Part shown: piece by piece, positions 1-5,414 of the stretch | Numbering within the stretch: the first letter of the stretch is position 1 | How the letters are laid out: each line of letters starts with the position of its first letter | DNA from: a virus | Strand: one strand, 5' to 3' | Length of the DNA stretch: 64,000 nucleotides | IMG/VR virus record: IMGVR_UViG_3300029309_000013 | Location: 1-64,000 of that record | The notes under the pieces: generated by a model | The model's input: the letters and a program-made list of their open reading frames with translations, nothing else | What the model was told of the DNA's origin: nothing | Database searches by the model: none | Made by a program: the position numbers and the translations under genes

Positions 1-28
1 CGCCGAGCTTGACTCGGAGGAAACGTAA
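1..28 (+). CDS. 3' end of a gene entering from the left
   Basis: The frame starting at base 2 reads eight codons (AELDSEET) and then TAA at 26-28, directly followed by a T-rich run and an early promoter. This matches the layout of the other early genes, where a stop codon is followed at once by a promoter cassette. Only the tail is visible, so no function can be given. Confidence 0.35.
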
Positions 29-53
29 TAGTTGTTTTTTTTCTTTTTTTTTC

Positions 54-81
54 TTGACAAATCCCAATAGGGTGATACATT
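54..81 (+). promoter_or_regulatory. Early sigma70-like promoter, cassette 1
   Basis: TTGACA (54-59), a 16-bp spacer and TACATT (76-81). It is preceded by a long T-run but lacks the A-rich left arm of the other cassettes. The leader that follows (about 91-121) is almost identical to the one at 1748-1779, including the SD GGAGG. Confidence 0.75.
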
Positions 82-119
82 ACTAACACATTCAACAACA
101 ACATTGTCTTGGAGGACAA

Positions 120-434
120 ATGGCTAGAGTATCAAACGCACAAGTAATCAAAGCATTTCTTGCTGGCCGTGAAGCGCACAGCTTGAGCCTGACTTCTACT
201 TTCTACCCCCAGATGGGTACACTAGCTCCGCGAGGTTTCCTGCGGTCTTACAACCAACTAATCGCTCGTTATGATGAGGGCTGTGGCTTCTTGGTTTTCG
301 ATTTTACCTCATCTGGTGAGTATATTTCACAAACAACCTCAAAGCACGTTGGGATGGTAAAAAGACAACTTCCAGCAAAGTGTGTCATGCACCCCACCCA
401 AGCTAGACTTGGCGGTCTACTCGGAGATCAATAA
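120..434 (+). CDS. Early protein of unknown function (104 aa)
   Basis: First full gene behind an early promoter, with SD GGAGG six bases before the ATG. The product is 104 residues with no signal peptide or membrane segment that I can see. The N-terminal part (ARVSNAQVIKAFLAGREA) looks helical and the middle (FLVFDFTSSGEYIS) looks like beta strands. I do not recognise the family. The stop codon lies only about 19 bases before the next -35 box, so this is a one-gene transcription unit. Its high-copy promoter type and small size fit a host-takeover protein, which is an inference from position only. Confidence 0.8.
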   Translation: MARVSNAQVIKAFLAGREAHSLSLTSTFYPQMGTLAPRGFLRSYNQLIARYDEGCGFLVFDFTSSGEYISQTTSKHVGMVKRQLPAKCVMHPTQARLGGLLGDQ

Positions 435-452
435 AAAAGTTTATCTTTTTAC

Positions 453-481
453 TTGACAACCTAAAACAAACATATTACATT
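453..481 (+). promoter_or_regulatory. Early promoter, cassette 2
   Basis: The A/T element AAAAAAGTTTATCTTTTT (433-450) leads into TTGACA (453-458), a 17-bp spacer and TACATT (476-481). A 19-bp dyad ATTA...TAAC spans 474-492. The leader carries six CAA-type repeats before SD CTGGAGG. Confidence 0.85.
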
Positions 482-527
482 ATCATTGTAACCATTCAAC
501 AACAACAACAACAAACTGGAGGTCACT

Positions 528-686
528 ATGACCATCAATAGCTTCATTCAACATTCAAATCGTTTCCGTGGTTCATTCGAGGTCGTTATCGAAAAGAAAG
601 ACAAGTCAGGTAATGTGTCGCGTGAGGTCGTGCCCTGTCACAATCTTGCATCCGCCCGAACTACCCTGCGCCAGCGCACCAAGTAG
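528..686 (+). CDS. Small basic early protein (52 aa)
   Basis: A short gene. The ATG at 528 has SD GGAGG (518-522), and TAG ends at 686. The product has 52 residues, is basic, begins MTINSFIQHSNRF, and has a predicted strand-turn-strand (SFEVVIEKKDKSGNVSREVV) followed by a basic helix with RTTLRQRTK at the end. No family is recognised. The next gene starts 9 bases later without a promoter of its own, so the two share one message. Confidence 0.7.
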   Translation: MTINSFIQHSNRFRGSFEVVIEKKDKSGNVSREVVPCHNLASARTTLRQRTK

Positions 687-695
687 AGGTGATTT

Positions 696-1022
696 ATGAG
701 CGTAAAGCAGATAGCTAAAAAGCTCGATGAGATTGAGGACTACGGACTGTTTATGTTTATGTGGCAGTCCATCTCGGAGCTGCGCGACCCTAGCCTGATA
801 AAGGCTTGTCGCCCAGCCGTCCTAGCTAGAATAAACTCAATGAGCGACACCCGAACAAGCCAGATATACCGAGACATTGATACTGTCGGTGGCCTGTTTG
901 CCGATATAGTCGAGCGCAGACTAGAGATTGGCTTTGATGAGATCTTCCAGACCGAGCAGGAAGTATCAACTCCCAACTTGACCGTGATTGACGGTGGTCT
1001 AGCAAAATCTAAAGAAAAATAA
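696..1022 (+). CDS. Early protein of unknown function (108 aa)
   Basis: The ATG at 696 is preceded by AGAGGTGA. The 108-residue product is acidic-basic mixed and mostly helical by eye (KQIAKKLDEIEDYGLF, then SLIKACRPAVLARINSM, then RDIDTVGGLFADIVERRLE). The C-terminus is strand-like and lysine-rich. No motif is recognised. It is the second gene of a two-gene unit driven by cassette 2 and ends ten bases before the next promoter. Confidence 0.75.
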   Translation: MSVKQIAKKLDEIEDYGLFMFMWQSISELRDPSLIKACRPAVLARINSMSDTRTSQIYRDIDTVGGLFADIVERRLEIGFDEIFQTEQEVSTPNLTVIDGGLAKSKEK

Positions 1023-1032
1023 GACTTTTTTC

Positions 1033-1060
1033 TTGACAAGCCCTGCTACCGTGATACGCT
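1033..1060 (+). promoter_or_regulatory. Early promoter, cassette 3 (variant)
   Basis: TTGACA (1033-1038), a 16-bp spacer and TACGCT (1055-1060). The upstream element is reduced to a T-run, and the -10 box is a poorer match than in the other cassettes. It drives the three overlapping GDLV-family genes. Confidence 0.65.
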
Positions 1061-1087
1061 GTATATGTAATCAATAACGGAGATAAT

Positions 1088-1300
1088 ATGCAAGTCGGAG
1101 ACTTAGTAATGCTACCCTCATCACAGGGGTACATTGCCGAGCACCCACATTTGAAACTCATCGGTATCGTGACCAAGAAATGGGGTAGACTAGTGAACTA
1201 TCCCGATGGTGTCCGCGACCAAGAGTATGTGTGTGTGAGCTGGGCCAACGGTAATCAATGTGACTACAGGCCCGACTGGCTGGAGGTGCTATGCAAGTAG
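1088..1300 (+). CDS. GDLV-family small SH3-like protein A (70 aa)
   Basis: Seventy residues, opening MQVGDLV and carrying the pattern GDLV ... LIGIV ... V.WANG ... WLEVL. This looks like a small five-stranded SH3/KOW-type barrel, judged by strand pattern only. Related patterns occur in the next two genes and at 18727, so this is a tandemly expanded family. It overlaps the next gene by 10 bp. The function is unknown. Small barrels like this often bind nucleic acid or a partner protein, but nothing here tells which. Confidence 0.75.
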   Translation: MQVGDLVMLPSSQGYIAEHPHLKLIGIVTKKWGRLVNYPDGVRDQEYVCVSWANGNQCDYRPDWLEVLCK

Positions 1301-1479
1301 GAGATTTAGTAAAGTACAGGGCTGGTCGCCCCGAAATGATCGGTGTCGTAATGAAACTATGGACTGAAACGCTCGGCCAGAACTGGGCACAAAAGAAGTA
1401 TCAAATGTGCAAAATCTACTGGAATGACCATTCAATGGGGTTTGTGCGACAAAAGAATGTGGAGGTGATTGATGGATAA
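1291..1479 (+). CDS. GDLV-family small protein B (62 aa)
   Basis: The ATG at 1291 lies inside the end of the previous gene, with SD GGAGG just ahead. The product begins with the same MQVGDLV as its neighbour, then has MIGVVMKLW and a YWNDHSMGF strand before NVEVIDG. It is the middle member of three overlapping genes, so translation is probably coupled. I read it as a diverged tandem duplicate of protein A. No function is assigned. Confidence 0.75.
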   Translation: MQVGDLVKYRAGRPEMIGVVMKLWTETLGQNWAQKKYQMCKIYWNDHSMGFVRQKNVEVIDG

Positions 1480-1708
1480 CATCGAGATTGGCGACTTAGT
1501 AAAACTTGGCCACATGGCATACGACTACAGCCCTAAACTTATCGGCATTGTGATGGACTATCGCGACCCCACCGAGGATGACGGAAGCGATTGCTCTCTC
1601 ATCGGTATCCGACAGTATCTCATTCAATGGTGCAACGGAGAGCAATGGGAGGAGGAAGCCGAATATATCGAGGTCATTGAAAAAAAAGAAAAAAACTTTG
1701 CCTTTTGA
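1472..1708 (+). CDS. GDLV-family small protein C (78 aa)
   Basis: The ATG at 1472 is chosen over the in-frame TTG at 1469, because SD GGAGG (1461-1465) then has a 6-base spacing. The product reads IEIGDLVKL ... LIGIVMDY ... YLIQWCNG ... YIEVIEKKEK, the full family pattern. The last codons run into the A-rich arm of the next promoter cassette, so the gene end and the cassette are fused. Coding and promoter bases here closely resemble those at 2206-2252, which suggests the block was copied as one unit. Confidence 0.75.
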   Translation: MDNIEIGDLVKLGHMAYDYSPKLIGIVMDYRDPTEDDGSDCSLIGIRQYLIQWCNGEQWEEEAEYIEVIEKKEKNFAF

Positions 1709-1709
1709 C

Positions 1710-1738
1710 TTGACAGTCTACTACCCCCGCGTTACATT
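1710..1738 (+). promoter_or_regulatory. Early promoter, cassette 4
   Basis: TTGACA (1710-1715), a 17-bp spacer and TACATT (1733-1738). The dyad GTTA...TAAT covers 1731-1749. The A-rich upstream arm is part of the preceding gene's 3' end. Confidence 0.85.
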
Positions 1739-1776
1739 ACTAACATAATCAACAACAACATTGTCTTGGAGGACAA

Positions 1777-2010
1777 ATGAACGCAGTAGTTTTATCAATA
1801 ATCACAGGCGCAGAAAATGATGTAACAGTATGGTCAAGCGAAGAGGAAGCCAAGGCATCAGCCGTTGAGTACCTCGCCCATTATGCGGATGGCTCCGAGT
1901 GTGATACCGCCGACTGGGGTTATGACGATTATGTCGAGTTTGCCGAGCTGTTCTACCACATTCAAACTCAAATCTCATTCCATCTACTTCCAACCAAGGG
2001 GAGCGAATGA
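1777..2010 (+). CDS. Acidic early protein (77 aa)
   Basis: SD GGAGG lies six bases before the ATG, and the leader is shared almost base for base with the gene at 120. The product is strongly acidic (runs such as SSEEEAKAS and DYVEFAELF) and probably helical. An acidic 77-residue early protein could be a DNA mimic or inhibitor, but there is no motif to support that. It overlaps the next gene by 4 bp (ATGA). Confidence 0.75.
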   Translation: MNAVVLSIITGAENDVTVWSSEEEAKASAVEYLAHYADGSECDTADWGYDDYVEFAELFYHIQTQISFHLLPTKGSE

Positions 2011-2171
2011 TAGACAAAGACCGATTAGGTCGCCTCTTTGAGTTCATAACCCAAGAGTTTGTTTGCGGCCTAAACCGTCAGCACCTTGGTAAAAAGATAA
2101 TCTGCTACAGGCACTGGAGGCCCGATGAGCAAATATATTCACCGTACAGGCACTGGTCCAAAATCCATTGA
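2007..2171 (+). CDS. Small early protein, possibly truncated (54 aa)
   Basis: The ATG overlaps the previous stop (ATGA) and has SD AAGGGGAG. Fifty-four residues end KIICYRHWRPDEQIYSPYRHWSKIH and then TGA. The same frame stays open after the TGA and would read LVDRPSFDTEIIEVIQKKKK, resembling the C-terminus of GDLV protein C (YIEVIEKKEK). The gene may therefore be a longer paralog cut by a stop codon, or a decayed copy. A short direct repeat (ACAGGCACTGG) occurs twice within it. Confidence 0.5.
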   Translation: MIDKDRLGRLFEFITQEFVCGLNRQHLGKKIICYRHWRPDEQIYSPYRHWSKIH

Positions 2172-2246
2172 TTGGTGGACCGTCCTAGCTTCGACACTGA
2201 GATAATCGAGGTCATTCAAAAAAAGAAAAAAAGTTTATCTTTTTCC

Positions 2247-2275
2247 TTGACAGCTTCCTACTACCTTGTTACATT
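2247..2275 (+). promoter_or_regulatory. Early promoter, cassette 5
   Basis: TTGACA (2247-2252), a 17-bp spacer and TACATT (2270-2275), with AAAAAAAGTTTATCTTTTT directly upstream. The dyad GTTA...TAAC spans 2268-2286. The ATG at 2276 overlaps the expected transcription start region and is not used. Confidence 0.85.
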
Positions 2276-2305
2276 ATGAACATAACCAACAACAACGGAG
2301 CCACA

Positions 2306-2470
2306 ATGAACCTTTTTGAATATATCGACAGTTGGGAGAAAGCCTTTGCCTTTTGGTTCTTCATAGTATGCTTAGCTTTCCTCGGTATTGTCCTAGGTAT
2401 GGGTCTTGAAAAACTGGGCGCATACGTCTTTCAAGACCTCCTTTATCCACTACTAACAACCACCCGATAA
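2306..2470 (+). CDS. Small membrane protein (54 aa)
   Basis: The start at 2306 is chosen because SD CGGAG precedes it and because the upstream ATG (2276) lies right after the -10 box. The product has 54 residues with one clear membrane-spanning stretch (AFWFFIVCLAFLGIVLGMGL) and a short amphipathic tail. It is probably inserted in the host inner membrane. Early phage membrane micro-proteins of this size often act in superinfection exclusion or lysis timing, but here that is only a possibility. Confidence 0.7.
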   Translation: MNLFEYIDSWEKAFAFWFFIVCLAFLGIVLGMGLEKLGAYVFQDLLYPLLTTTR

Positions 2471-2483
2471 TCTGGAGGTAGCT

Positions 2484-2750
2484 ATGCTCCACTATGATGG
2501 AATGACCCTGCACAATGTGACCCTGACCTTTACCGATGGTGAGGTGCTGGAGACACAGCTTTTCCTGAAAGATGACCAATCTCACGCGGAGCAGATGGAC
2601 TGGCTCTACGGTAGGTTTCTTGTCTCTTACGAGACAACCAAGGCAACCGAGAAGTGGGTAACCCATAAGAAGCTCTCTCAGGATGCTAAGAGAAGCCAAG
2701 ACCCGACTTGGGTATTGATGGCGACTACCCGACACTCTTTCAGTTTCTAA
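2484..2750 (+). CDS. Early protein of unknown function (88 aa)
   Basis: SD CTGGAGG precedes the ATG. The N-terminal half looks like a beta hairpin pair (LHNVTLTFTDGEVLETQLFL), and the C-terminal half is helical and charged. It is co-transcribed with the small membrane protein 13 bases upstream. No family is recognised. Confidence 0.75.
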   Translation: MLHYDGMTLHNVTLTFTDGEVLETQLFLKDDQSHAEQMDWLYGRFLVSYETTKATEKWVTHKKLSQDAKRSQDPTWVLMATTRHSFSF

Positions 2751-2770
2751 AAAAAAGTTTACCTTTTTTC

Positions 2771-2799
2771 TTGACAGCTAAAATATACCCTGTTACATT
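2771..2799 (+). promoter_or_regulatory. Early promoter, cassette 6
   Basis: TTGACA (2771-2776), a 17-bp spacer and TACATT (2794-2799). The perfect dyad GTTACATTACTAGTGTAAC covers 2792-2810, and the A/T element lies immediately upstream. Confidence 0.88.
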
Positions 2800-2830
2800 A
2801 CTAGTGTAACCAACAACAAAGGAGAGACAG

Positions 2831-3037
2831 ATGACTGTACTGATTGAAAATCTTTTCACCTACCGAGAGCGATTGACCAATGGTGCTCAATCATTTCTAG
2901 CAATCCAATCCAACGAGCCGTGGGCCGATGGTGTCCAAGACCTAGTCAATATTATCTGTGATACTTGGAAAGTTGAAGAGCAGGATCTCGTCGTCGCAAT
3001 CCACGATGTGAAACATAACGCACCTGTCTGGGGCTGA
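2831..3037 (+). CDS. Early protein of unknown function (68 aa)
   Basis: A single-gene unit between two promoter cassettes, with SD GGAGAG before the ATG. Sixty-eight residues, acidic and mainly helical by eye (FTYRERLTNGAQSFLAIQ, DGVQDLVNIICDTWK). No membrane segment and no recognisable motif. Confidence 0.75.
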   Translation: MTVLIENLFTYRERLTNGAQSFLAIQSNEPWADGVQDLVNIICDTWKVEEQDLVVAIHDVKHNAPVWG

Positions 3038-3056
3038 AAAAAGTTTATCTTTTTCC

Positions 3057-3085
3057 TTGACAGCTGATACAGACCTTGTTACATT
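3057..3085 (+). promoter_or_regulatory. Early promoter, cassette 7
   Basis: AAAAAAGTTTATCTTTTT, then TTGACA (3057-3062), a 17-bp spacer and TACATT (3080-3085). The right half of the dyad is degenerate here, unlike in its neighbours. Confidence 0.85.
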
Positions 3086-3115
3086 ATTAGAGAACAACAC
3101 AACAACGGAGAAACA

Positions 3116-3337
3116 ATGAACTCATTCTATAGCGTGCTTGTGGCCCTATGCCGAGCTAACCCTGACTTCGCCATTCAACTTCAACGCGATGCTAACTGGC
3201 TGTCCGACACCATCACAGTAGATGCTTTCGACATTCAGGACAACATTGATGCGATTGACCTTTTCGCGGAGCGGAGAGAATACGCACCCCTCTTCAAGAA
3301 GTTAGCAAAGGCCCAGCTTGCCGAGAGGGAACAATAA
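3116..3337 (+). CDS. Early protein of unknown function (73 aa)
   Basis: A single-gene unit with SD CGGAG. The 73 residues look all-helical (SVLVALCRANPDFAIQLQ, then a long acidic-basic C-terminal helix ending LAKAQLAEREQ). No family is recognised. TAA TAA double stops lead directly into the next cassette. Confidence 0.75.
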   Translation: MNSFYSVLVALCRANPDFAIQLQRDANWLSDTITVDAFDIQDNIDAIDLFAERREYAPLFKKLAKAQLAEREQ

Positions 3338-3359
3338 TAAAAAAAGTTTATCCTTTTCC

Positions 3360-3388
3360 TTGACAGCCTAAAATCATCGTGTTACATT
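3360..3388 (+). promoter_or_regulatory. Early promoter, cassette 8
   Basis: TTGACA (3360-3365), a 17-bp spacer and TACATT (3383-3388). The perfect 19-bp dyad GTTACATTACTAGTGTAAC at 3381-3399 is identical to that of cassette 6. Confidence 0.88.
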
Positions 3389-3417
3389 ACTAGTGTAACC
3401 AACACAACGGAGACACA

Positions 3418-3588
3418 ATGCACAAAATCCAATGCTTAGAAAGCGGTGAGACAATGAACTGGTCGCTTGATATGATACTAGAGGAAATCAATAGGGACCG
3501 CTCAGAACAATGGACACCGTATGATGAAACGGACTGGCTGGACGGTTGGAGCAACTGGGTCGAAGGAGAGTTTTACAGCCTTATCTAA
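3418..3588 (+). CDS. Small acidic, Trp-rich early protein (56 aa)
   Basis: The ATG at 3418 has SD CGGAG, and TAA ends at 3588, a few bases before the next A/T element. Fifty-six residues are unusually rich in Trp and acidic residues (EQWTPYDETDWLDGWSNW). Tryptophan-rich acidic peptides often bind a partner protein through a flat hydrophobic face, but no partner can be named. Confidence 0.7.
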   Translation: MHKIQCLESGETMNWSLDMILEEINRDRSEQWTPYDETDWLDGWSNWVEGEFYSLI

Positions 3589-3606
3589 AAAAGTTTATCT
3601 TTTTCC

Positions 3607-3635
3607 TTGACAGCTAAAACAAACCTTGTTACATT
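3607..3635 (+). promoter_or_regulatory. Early promoter, cassette 9
   Basis: A full A/T element, TTGACA (3607-3612), a 17-bp spacer and TACATT (3630-3635). Dyad GTTA...TAAT at 3628-3646. It is followed by a long leader rather than directly by a gene. Confidence 0.85.
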
Positions 3636-3853
3636 ACTAACATAATCGAGACAACCCCTAACACCGAGGCCAAATGAAAATCCCCAGCTAAGGGCGAATG
3701 CGATGCCGAGTGAGAGCCAGCCCATTTCAAAATCTCACTATGAAAACACAACCGAGACAGTCACAGTGTAGTGACATCTCACTATCTCACAAACACCATC
3801 GGGGAAGTGGTGCTAGACTTCCCCACCTTTCATCCTCTCATCTGGAGCTTTCA
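3636..3853 (+). promoter_or_regulatory. Long leader with a five-codon mini-ORF
   Basis: This is the only early cassette with a long (about 210 base) untranslated leader. It holds a mini-ORF at 3674-3691 (MKIPS, with GAGG before it). An open frame from 3698 also reads into the next gene but lacks a convincing SD. The leader could carry translational control, or it may be the wreck of a lost small gene. Neither can be decided by eye. Confidence 0.35.
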
Positions 3854-4081
3854 ATGAAATACCAAGTCGGAGACACAATCGAATATATCATAGGTGATGG
3901 AAACACTAGACGCGTTTATGTCCAAAGTAGAGAAGCGGACATCAAAAATGGTCACCGTGGCTTCACTGGAGTGTTAGTAGACTTTGGTCAGTTTGATGCT
4001 GAACCAGAAAGCTACCTAGAGGTGTGGGGATACGACTACCAAATCGTTGCGGTGTTCAACAACCGCTATCGCCTGACCTGA
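3854..4081 (+). CDS. Small SH3-like early protein (75 aa)
   Basis: The start at 3854 is chosen for SD CTGGAG and because the product then opens MKYQVGDTIEYII, like the GDLV family. A longer open frame from 3698 has no SD. The strand pattern (VGDTIEYI, GVLVDFG, YLEVWGYDYQIVAVF) suggests a small beta barrel. It is probably a distant member of the 1088-1708 family. Function unknown. Confidence 0.7.
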   Translation: MKYQVGDTIEYIIGDGNTRRVYVQSREADIKNGHRGFTGVLVDFGQFDAEPESYLEVWGYDYQIVAVFNNRYRLT

Positions 4082-4136
4082 TGTCACATCTCCGAGACCT
4101 AAAAAAAAAGTTTATGAACAAAGAGAGGAGGGTAGG

Positions 4137-4337
4137 ATGAAAACGATTACGATAGGACAAAAGGTAGTAAGCACAATAGCAGACTGTATAGAGACAGGAG
4201 AGATAATAGCTGGCTTCCTAGTAGATGCTAACATTCAGGACGGAATAGCTACAGTGATGCTATCTCAGTTAGATGATAACGGTGATGCTCAGCACGTACA
4301 GGTTCCCCTTGATACCCTTATCTATATAGATTATTGA
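4137..4337 (+). CDS. Small SH3-like early protein (66 aa)
   Basis: A strong SD (GAGAGGAGGG) precedes the ATG. The product opens MKTITIGQKVV and continues as alternating strands (GIATVMLSQLDDNGDAQHVQV), so again a small beta barrel by eye. Just upstream, at about 4101-4115, lies AAAAAAAAAGTTTAT, the left arm of a promoter cassette without TTGACA or TACATT. This looks like a truncated cassette, so the gene is probably read from the promoter at 3607. Confidence 0.7.
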   Translation: MKTITIGQKVVSTIADCIETGEIIAGFLVDANIQDGIATVMLSQLDDNGDAQHVQVPLDTLIYIDY

Positions 4338-4369
4338 ATACTACTACCCTAGCAGGAGGGCGTACCCCT

Positions 4370-4465
4370 ATGCGATATGTGATAAAGCGCGTATGCAAGC
4401 GCGTGATATGTGGATGCGGACACCGCTTCACAGATAGCATTAGAAAGATTATTTTTTCAGGTTGA
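4370..4465 (+). CDS. Cys-rich micro-protein (31 aa)
   Basis: AGGAGGG (4354-4360) sits nine bases before the ATG at 4370, and TGA ends at 4465. The 31 residues are very basic and contain CKRVICGCGHRF, a CxCGHxF knuckle of the sort seen in zinc ribbons, though with only three Cys and one His it may need a partner. The strong SD is the best argument that it is real. It follows the gene at 4137 by 32 bases. Confidence 0.45.
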   Translation: MRYVIKRVCKRVICGCGHRFTDSIRKIIFSG

Positions 4466-4576
4466 ATGTGTCATAGCTCAGAACCCCTTTCTGGTTTGCC
4501 TGTGTTGGGTTGACTAGTCTATAGTGCAGCTCTAGTGCATCTGATTGCCTGACTGTTGGTGACTGGGTGTCAGTTA

Positions 4577-4592
4577 TTGGGAGGTATCCCAA
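4577..4592 (+). other. Perfect 6-bp hairpin with GGTA loop
   Basis: TTGGGA (4577-4582) and TCCCAA (4587-4592) around GGTA. It lies in the gene-free stretch 4466-4875 and is the first of four hairpins there. No U-tract follows, so it does not look like an intrinsic terminator. Confidence 0.45.
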
Positions 4593-4655
4593 CCCCTCAC
4601 AGGAAAACATTCAAGGACATTTTTTGACCGATTTACATTTTATTTGTACTCCTTT

Positions 4656-4765
4656 GTCGACGGCTCCTATGTCGACGTGATTATCGTGTGGTTCCGAGCG
4701 TGGTATCGGAATGGCTTGGGGGGTGTTAGCATTTGGTTATTGGCTAGCGCGCAACCCCCAAGTCT
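4656..4765 (+). ncRNA. Candidate structured RNA in the 4466-4875 gap
   Basis: The 410-base stretch 4466-4875 has no gene. Within it, three hairpins follow each other: GTCGAC/GTCGAC (4656-4661, 4671-4676), TTCCGA/TCGGAA (4692-4697, 4706-4711) and CTTGGGGG/CCCCCAAG (4715-4722, 4755-4762), the last with an inner TTAGC/GCTAG pairing. A possible promoter (TTGACC at 4624-4629, 17 bp, TACTCC at 4647-4652) would start transcription at their left edge. I checked for a tRNA shape and found none. The boundaries are a guess. Confidence 0.4.
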
Positions 4766-4875
4766 AAAGGAGCTAAACCACCTAGAGCAAACGGCATACC
4801 CTGTTTAGGATAAGGTAGGATCTAAGGGGACTTTGGAGGACAGCAAAAAAAAGCAAAAAAAGTTTGCAAAAAAGC

Positions 4876-4904
4876 TTGACAGTCATTTTGGAACCTGTTA
4901 CATT
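4876..4904 (+). promoter_or_regulatory. Early promoter, cassette 10
   Basis: TTGACA (4876-4881), a 17-bp spacer and TACATT (4899-4904). Dyad GTTA...TAAC at 4897-4915. The upstream element is AAAAAAAGTTTGC followed by a second A-run, with the T-arm replaced. Confidence 0.85.
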
Positions 4905-4934
4905 ATTAGCATAACCAACAAACAGGAGCTTCAG

Positions 4935-5150
4935 ATGCAGACTTTCTACTTCAGCTATCCACACTATCGTCTTGTTTCTAGCTATGGTCAGCCTAAGCGT
5001 TACGCGGACAAGGCAGAAATCGTCTGGGATTCAGTCCGCGCTCCGGACGTGGAAGCAGCCCGACAACTCATTTGGGAAATCCGAATGATTGACCCGCGCG
5101 AAGTCATCACAGCAGATGAGTGGCGACGAAAAGAAAAAAGATTTTTCTAA
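4935..5150 (+). CDS. Early protein of unknown function (71 aa)
   Basis: The start at 4935 has SD CAGGAG. The open frame extends upstream to 4833 but would cross the promoter, so that start is rejected. Seventy-one residues begin with aromatic strands (MQTFYFSYPHYRLVSSYG) and end basic (DEWRRKEKRFF). The middle has ADKAEIVWDSVRAPDVEAAR, which looks like a strand-helix unit. No family is recognised. Confidence 0.75.
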   Translation: MQTFYFSYPHYRLVSSYGQPKRYADKAEIVWDSVRAPDVEAARQLIWEIRMIDPREVITADEWRRKEKRFF

Positions 5151-5168
5151 AAAAGTTTGCCTTTTCAC

Positions 5169-5197
5169 TTGACAGCCATTTCATTCAACGTTACATT
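5169..5197 (+). promoter_or_regulatory. Early promoter, cassette 11
   Basis: AAAAAAGTTTGCCTTTT, TTGACA (5169-5174), a 17-bp spacer and TACATT (5192-5197). An 18-bp dyad GTTACATTACAGTGTAAC runs from 5190 to 5207. Confidence 0.87.
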
Positions 5198-5225
5198 ACA
5201 GTGTAACCCTAACAACGGAGAGACA

Positions 5226-5318
5226 ATGCTTTTCCTTCTCGCTCTTTTCCTTCTCGTGTTCCTTCCCCTTTATGCCATTGCTGATGGTGCTAACAAAGCC
5301 ATCCAGAAAGGACGGTGA
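5226..5318 (+). CDS. Membrane micro-protein 1 (30 aa)
   Basis: The ATG at 5226 follows SD CGGAGAG. Thirty residues consist of one very hydrophobic helix (LFLLALFLLVFLPLYAIA) and a short basic tail (KAIQKGR). It is too short for a signal peptide with cargo, so it most likely stays in the inner membrane. It is read together with the next gene, 3 bases downstream. Confidence 0.65.
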   Translation: MLFLLALFLLVFLPLYAIADGANKAIQKGR

Positions 5319-5321
5319 CGA

Positions 5322-5414
5322 ATGGCGATTATCGATTGTTTCATCATGGTCTTTGCCTGCCTTGGCTTCTACTATGCTATTGATAGCTTGCTATTGACCA
5401 TCGAGAAAAAATGA
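5322..5414 (+). CDS. Membrane micro-protein 2 (30 aa)
   Basis: The ATG at 5322 sits 3 bases after the previous stop, with GGACGGTGA as a weak SD. Thirty residues with one membrane helix (IIDCFIMVFACLGFYYAI) and a short tail IEKK. The equal length of the two neighbouring membrane peptides suggests a pair that acts together, an inference from arrangement only. Confidence 0.6.
   Translation: MAIIDCFIMVFACLGFYYAIDSLLLTIEKK

Noticed and set aside
2276-2305. Upstream ATG of the small membrane protein gene
   Set aside because: It directly follows the -10 box and would be before or at the transcript start. The ATG at 2306 has an SD.
4690-4765. tRNA or tmRNA in the 4.5-4.8 kb hairpin stretch
   Set aside because: No acceptor-stem pairing, no T-loop (TTCRANY) and no 5+7+5 anticodon arm could be found.
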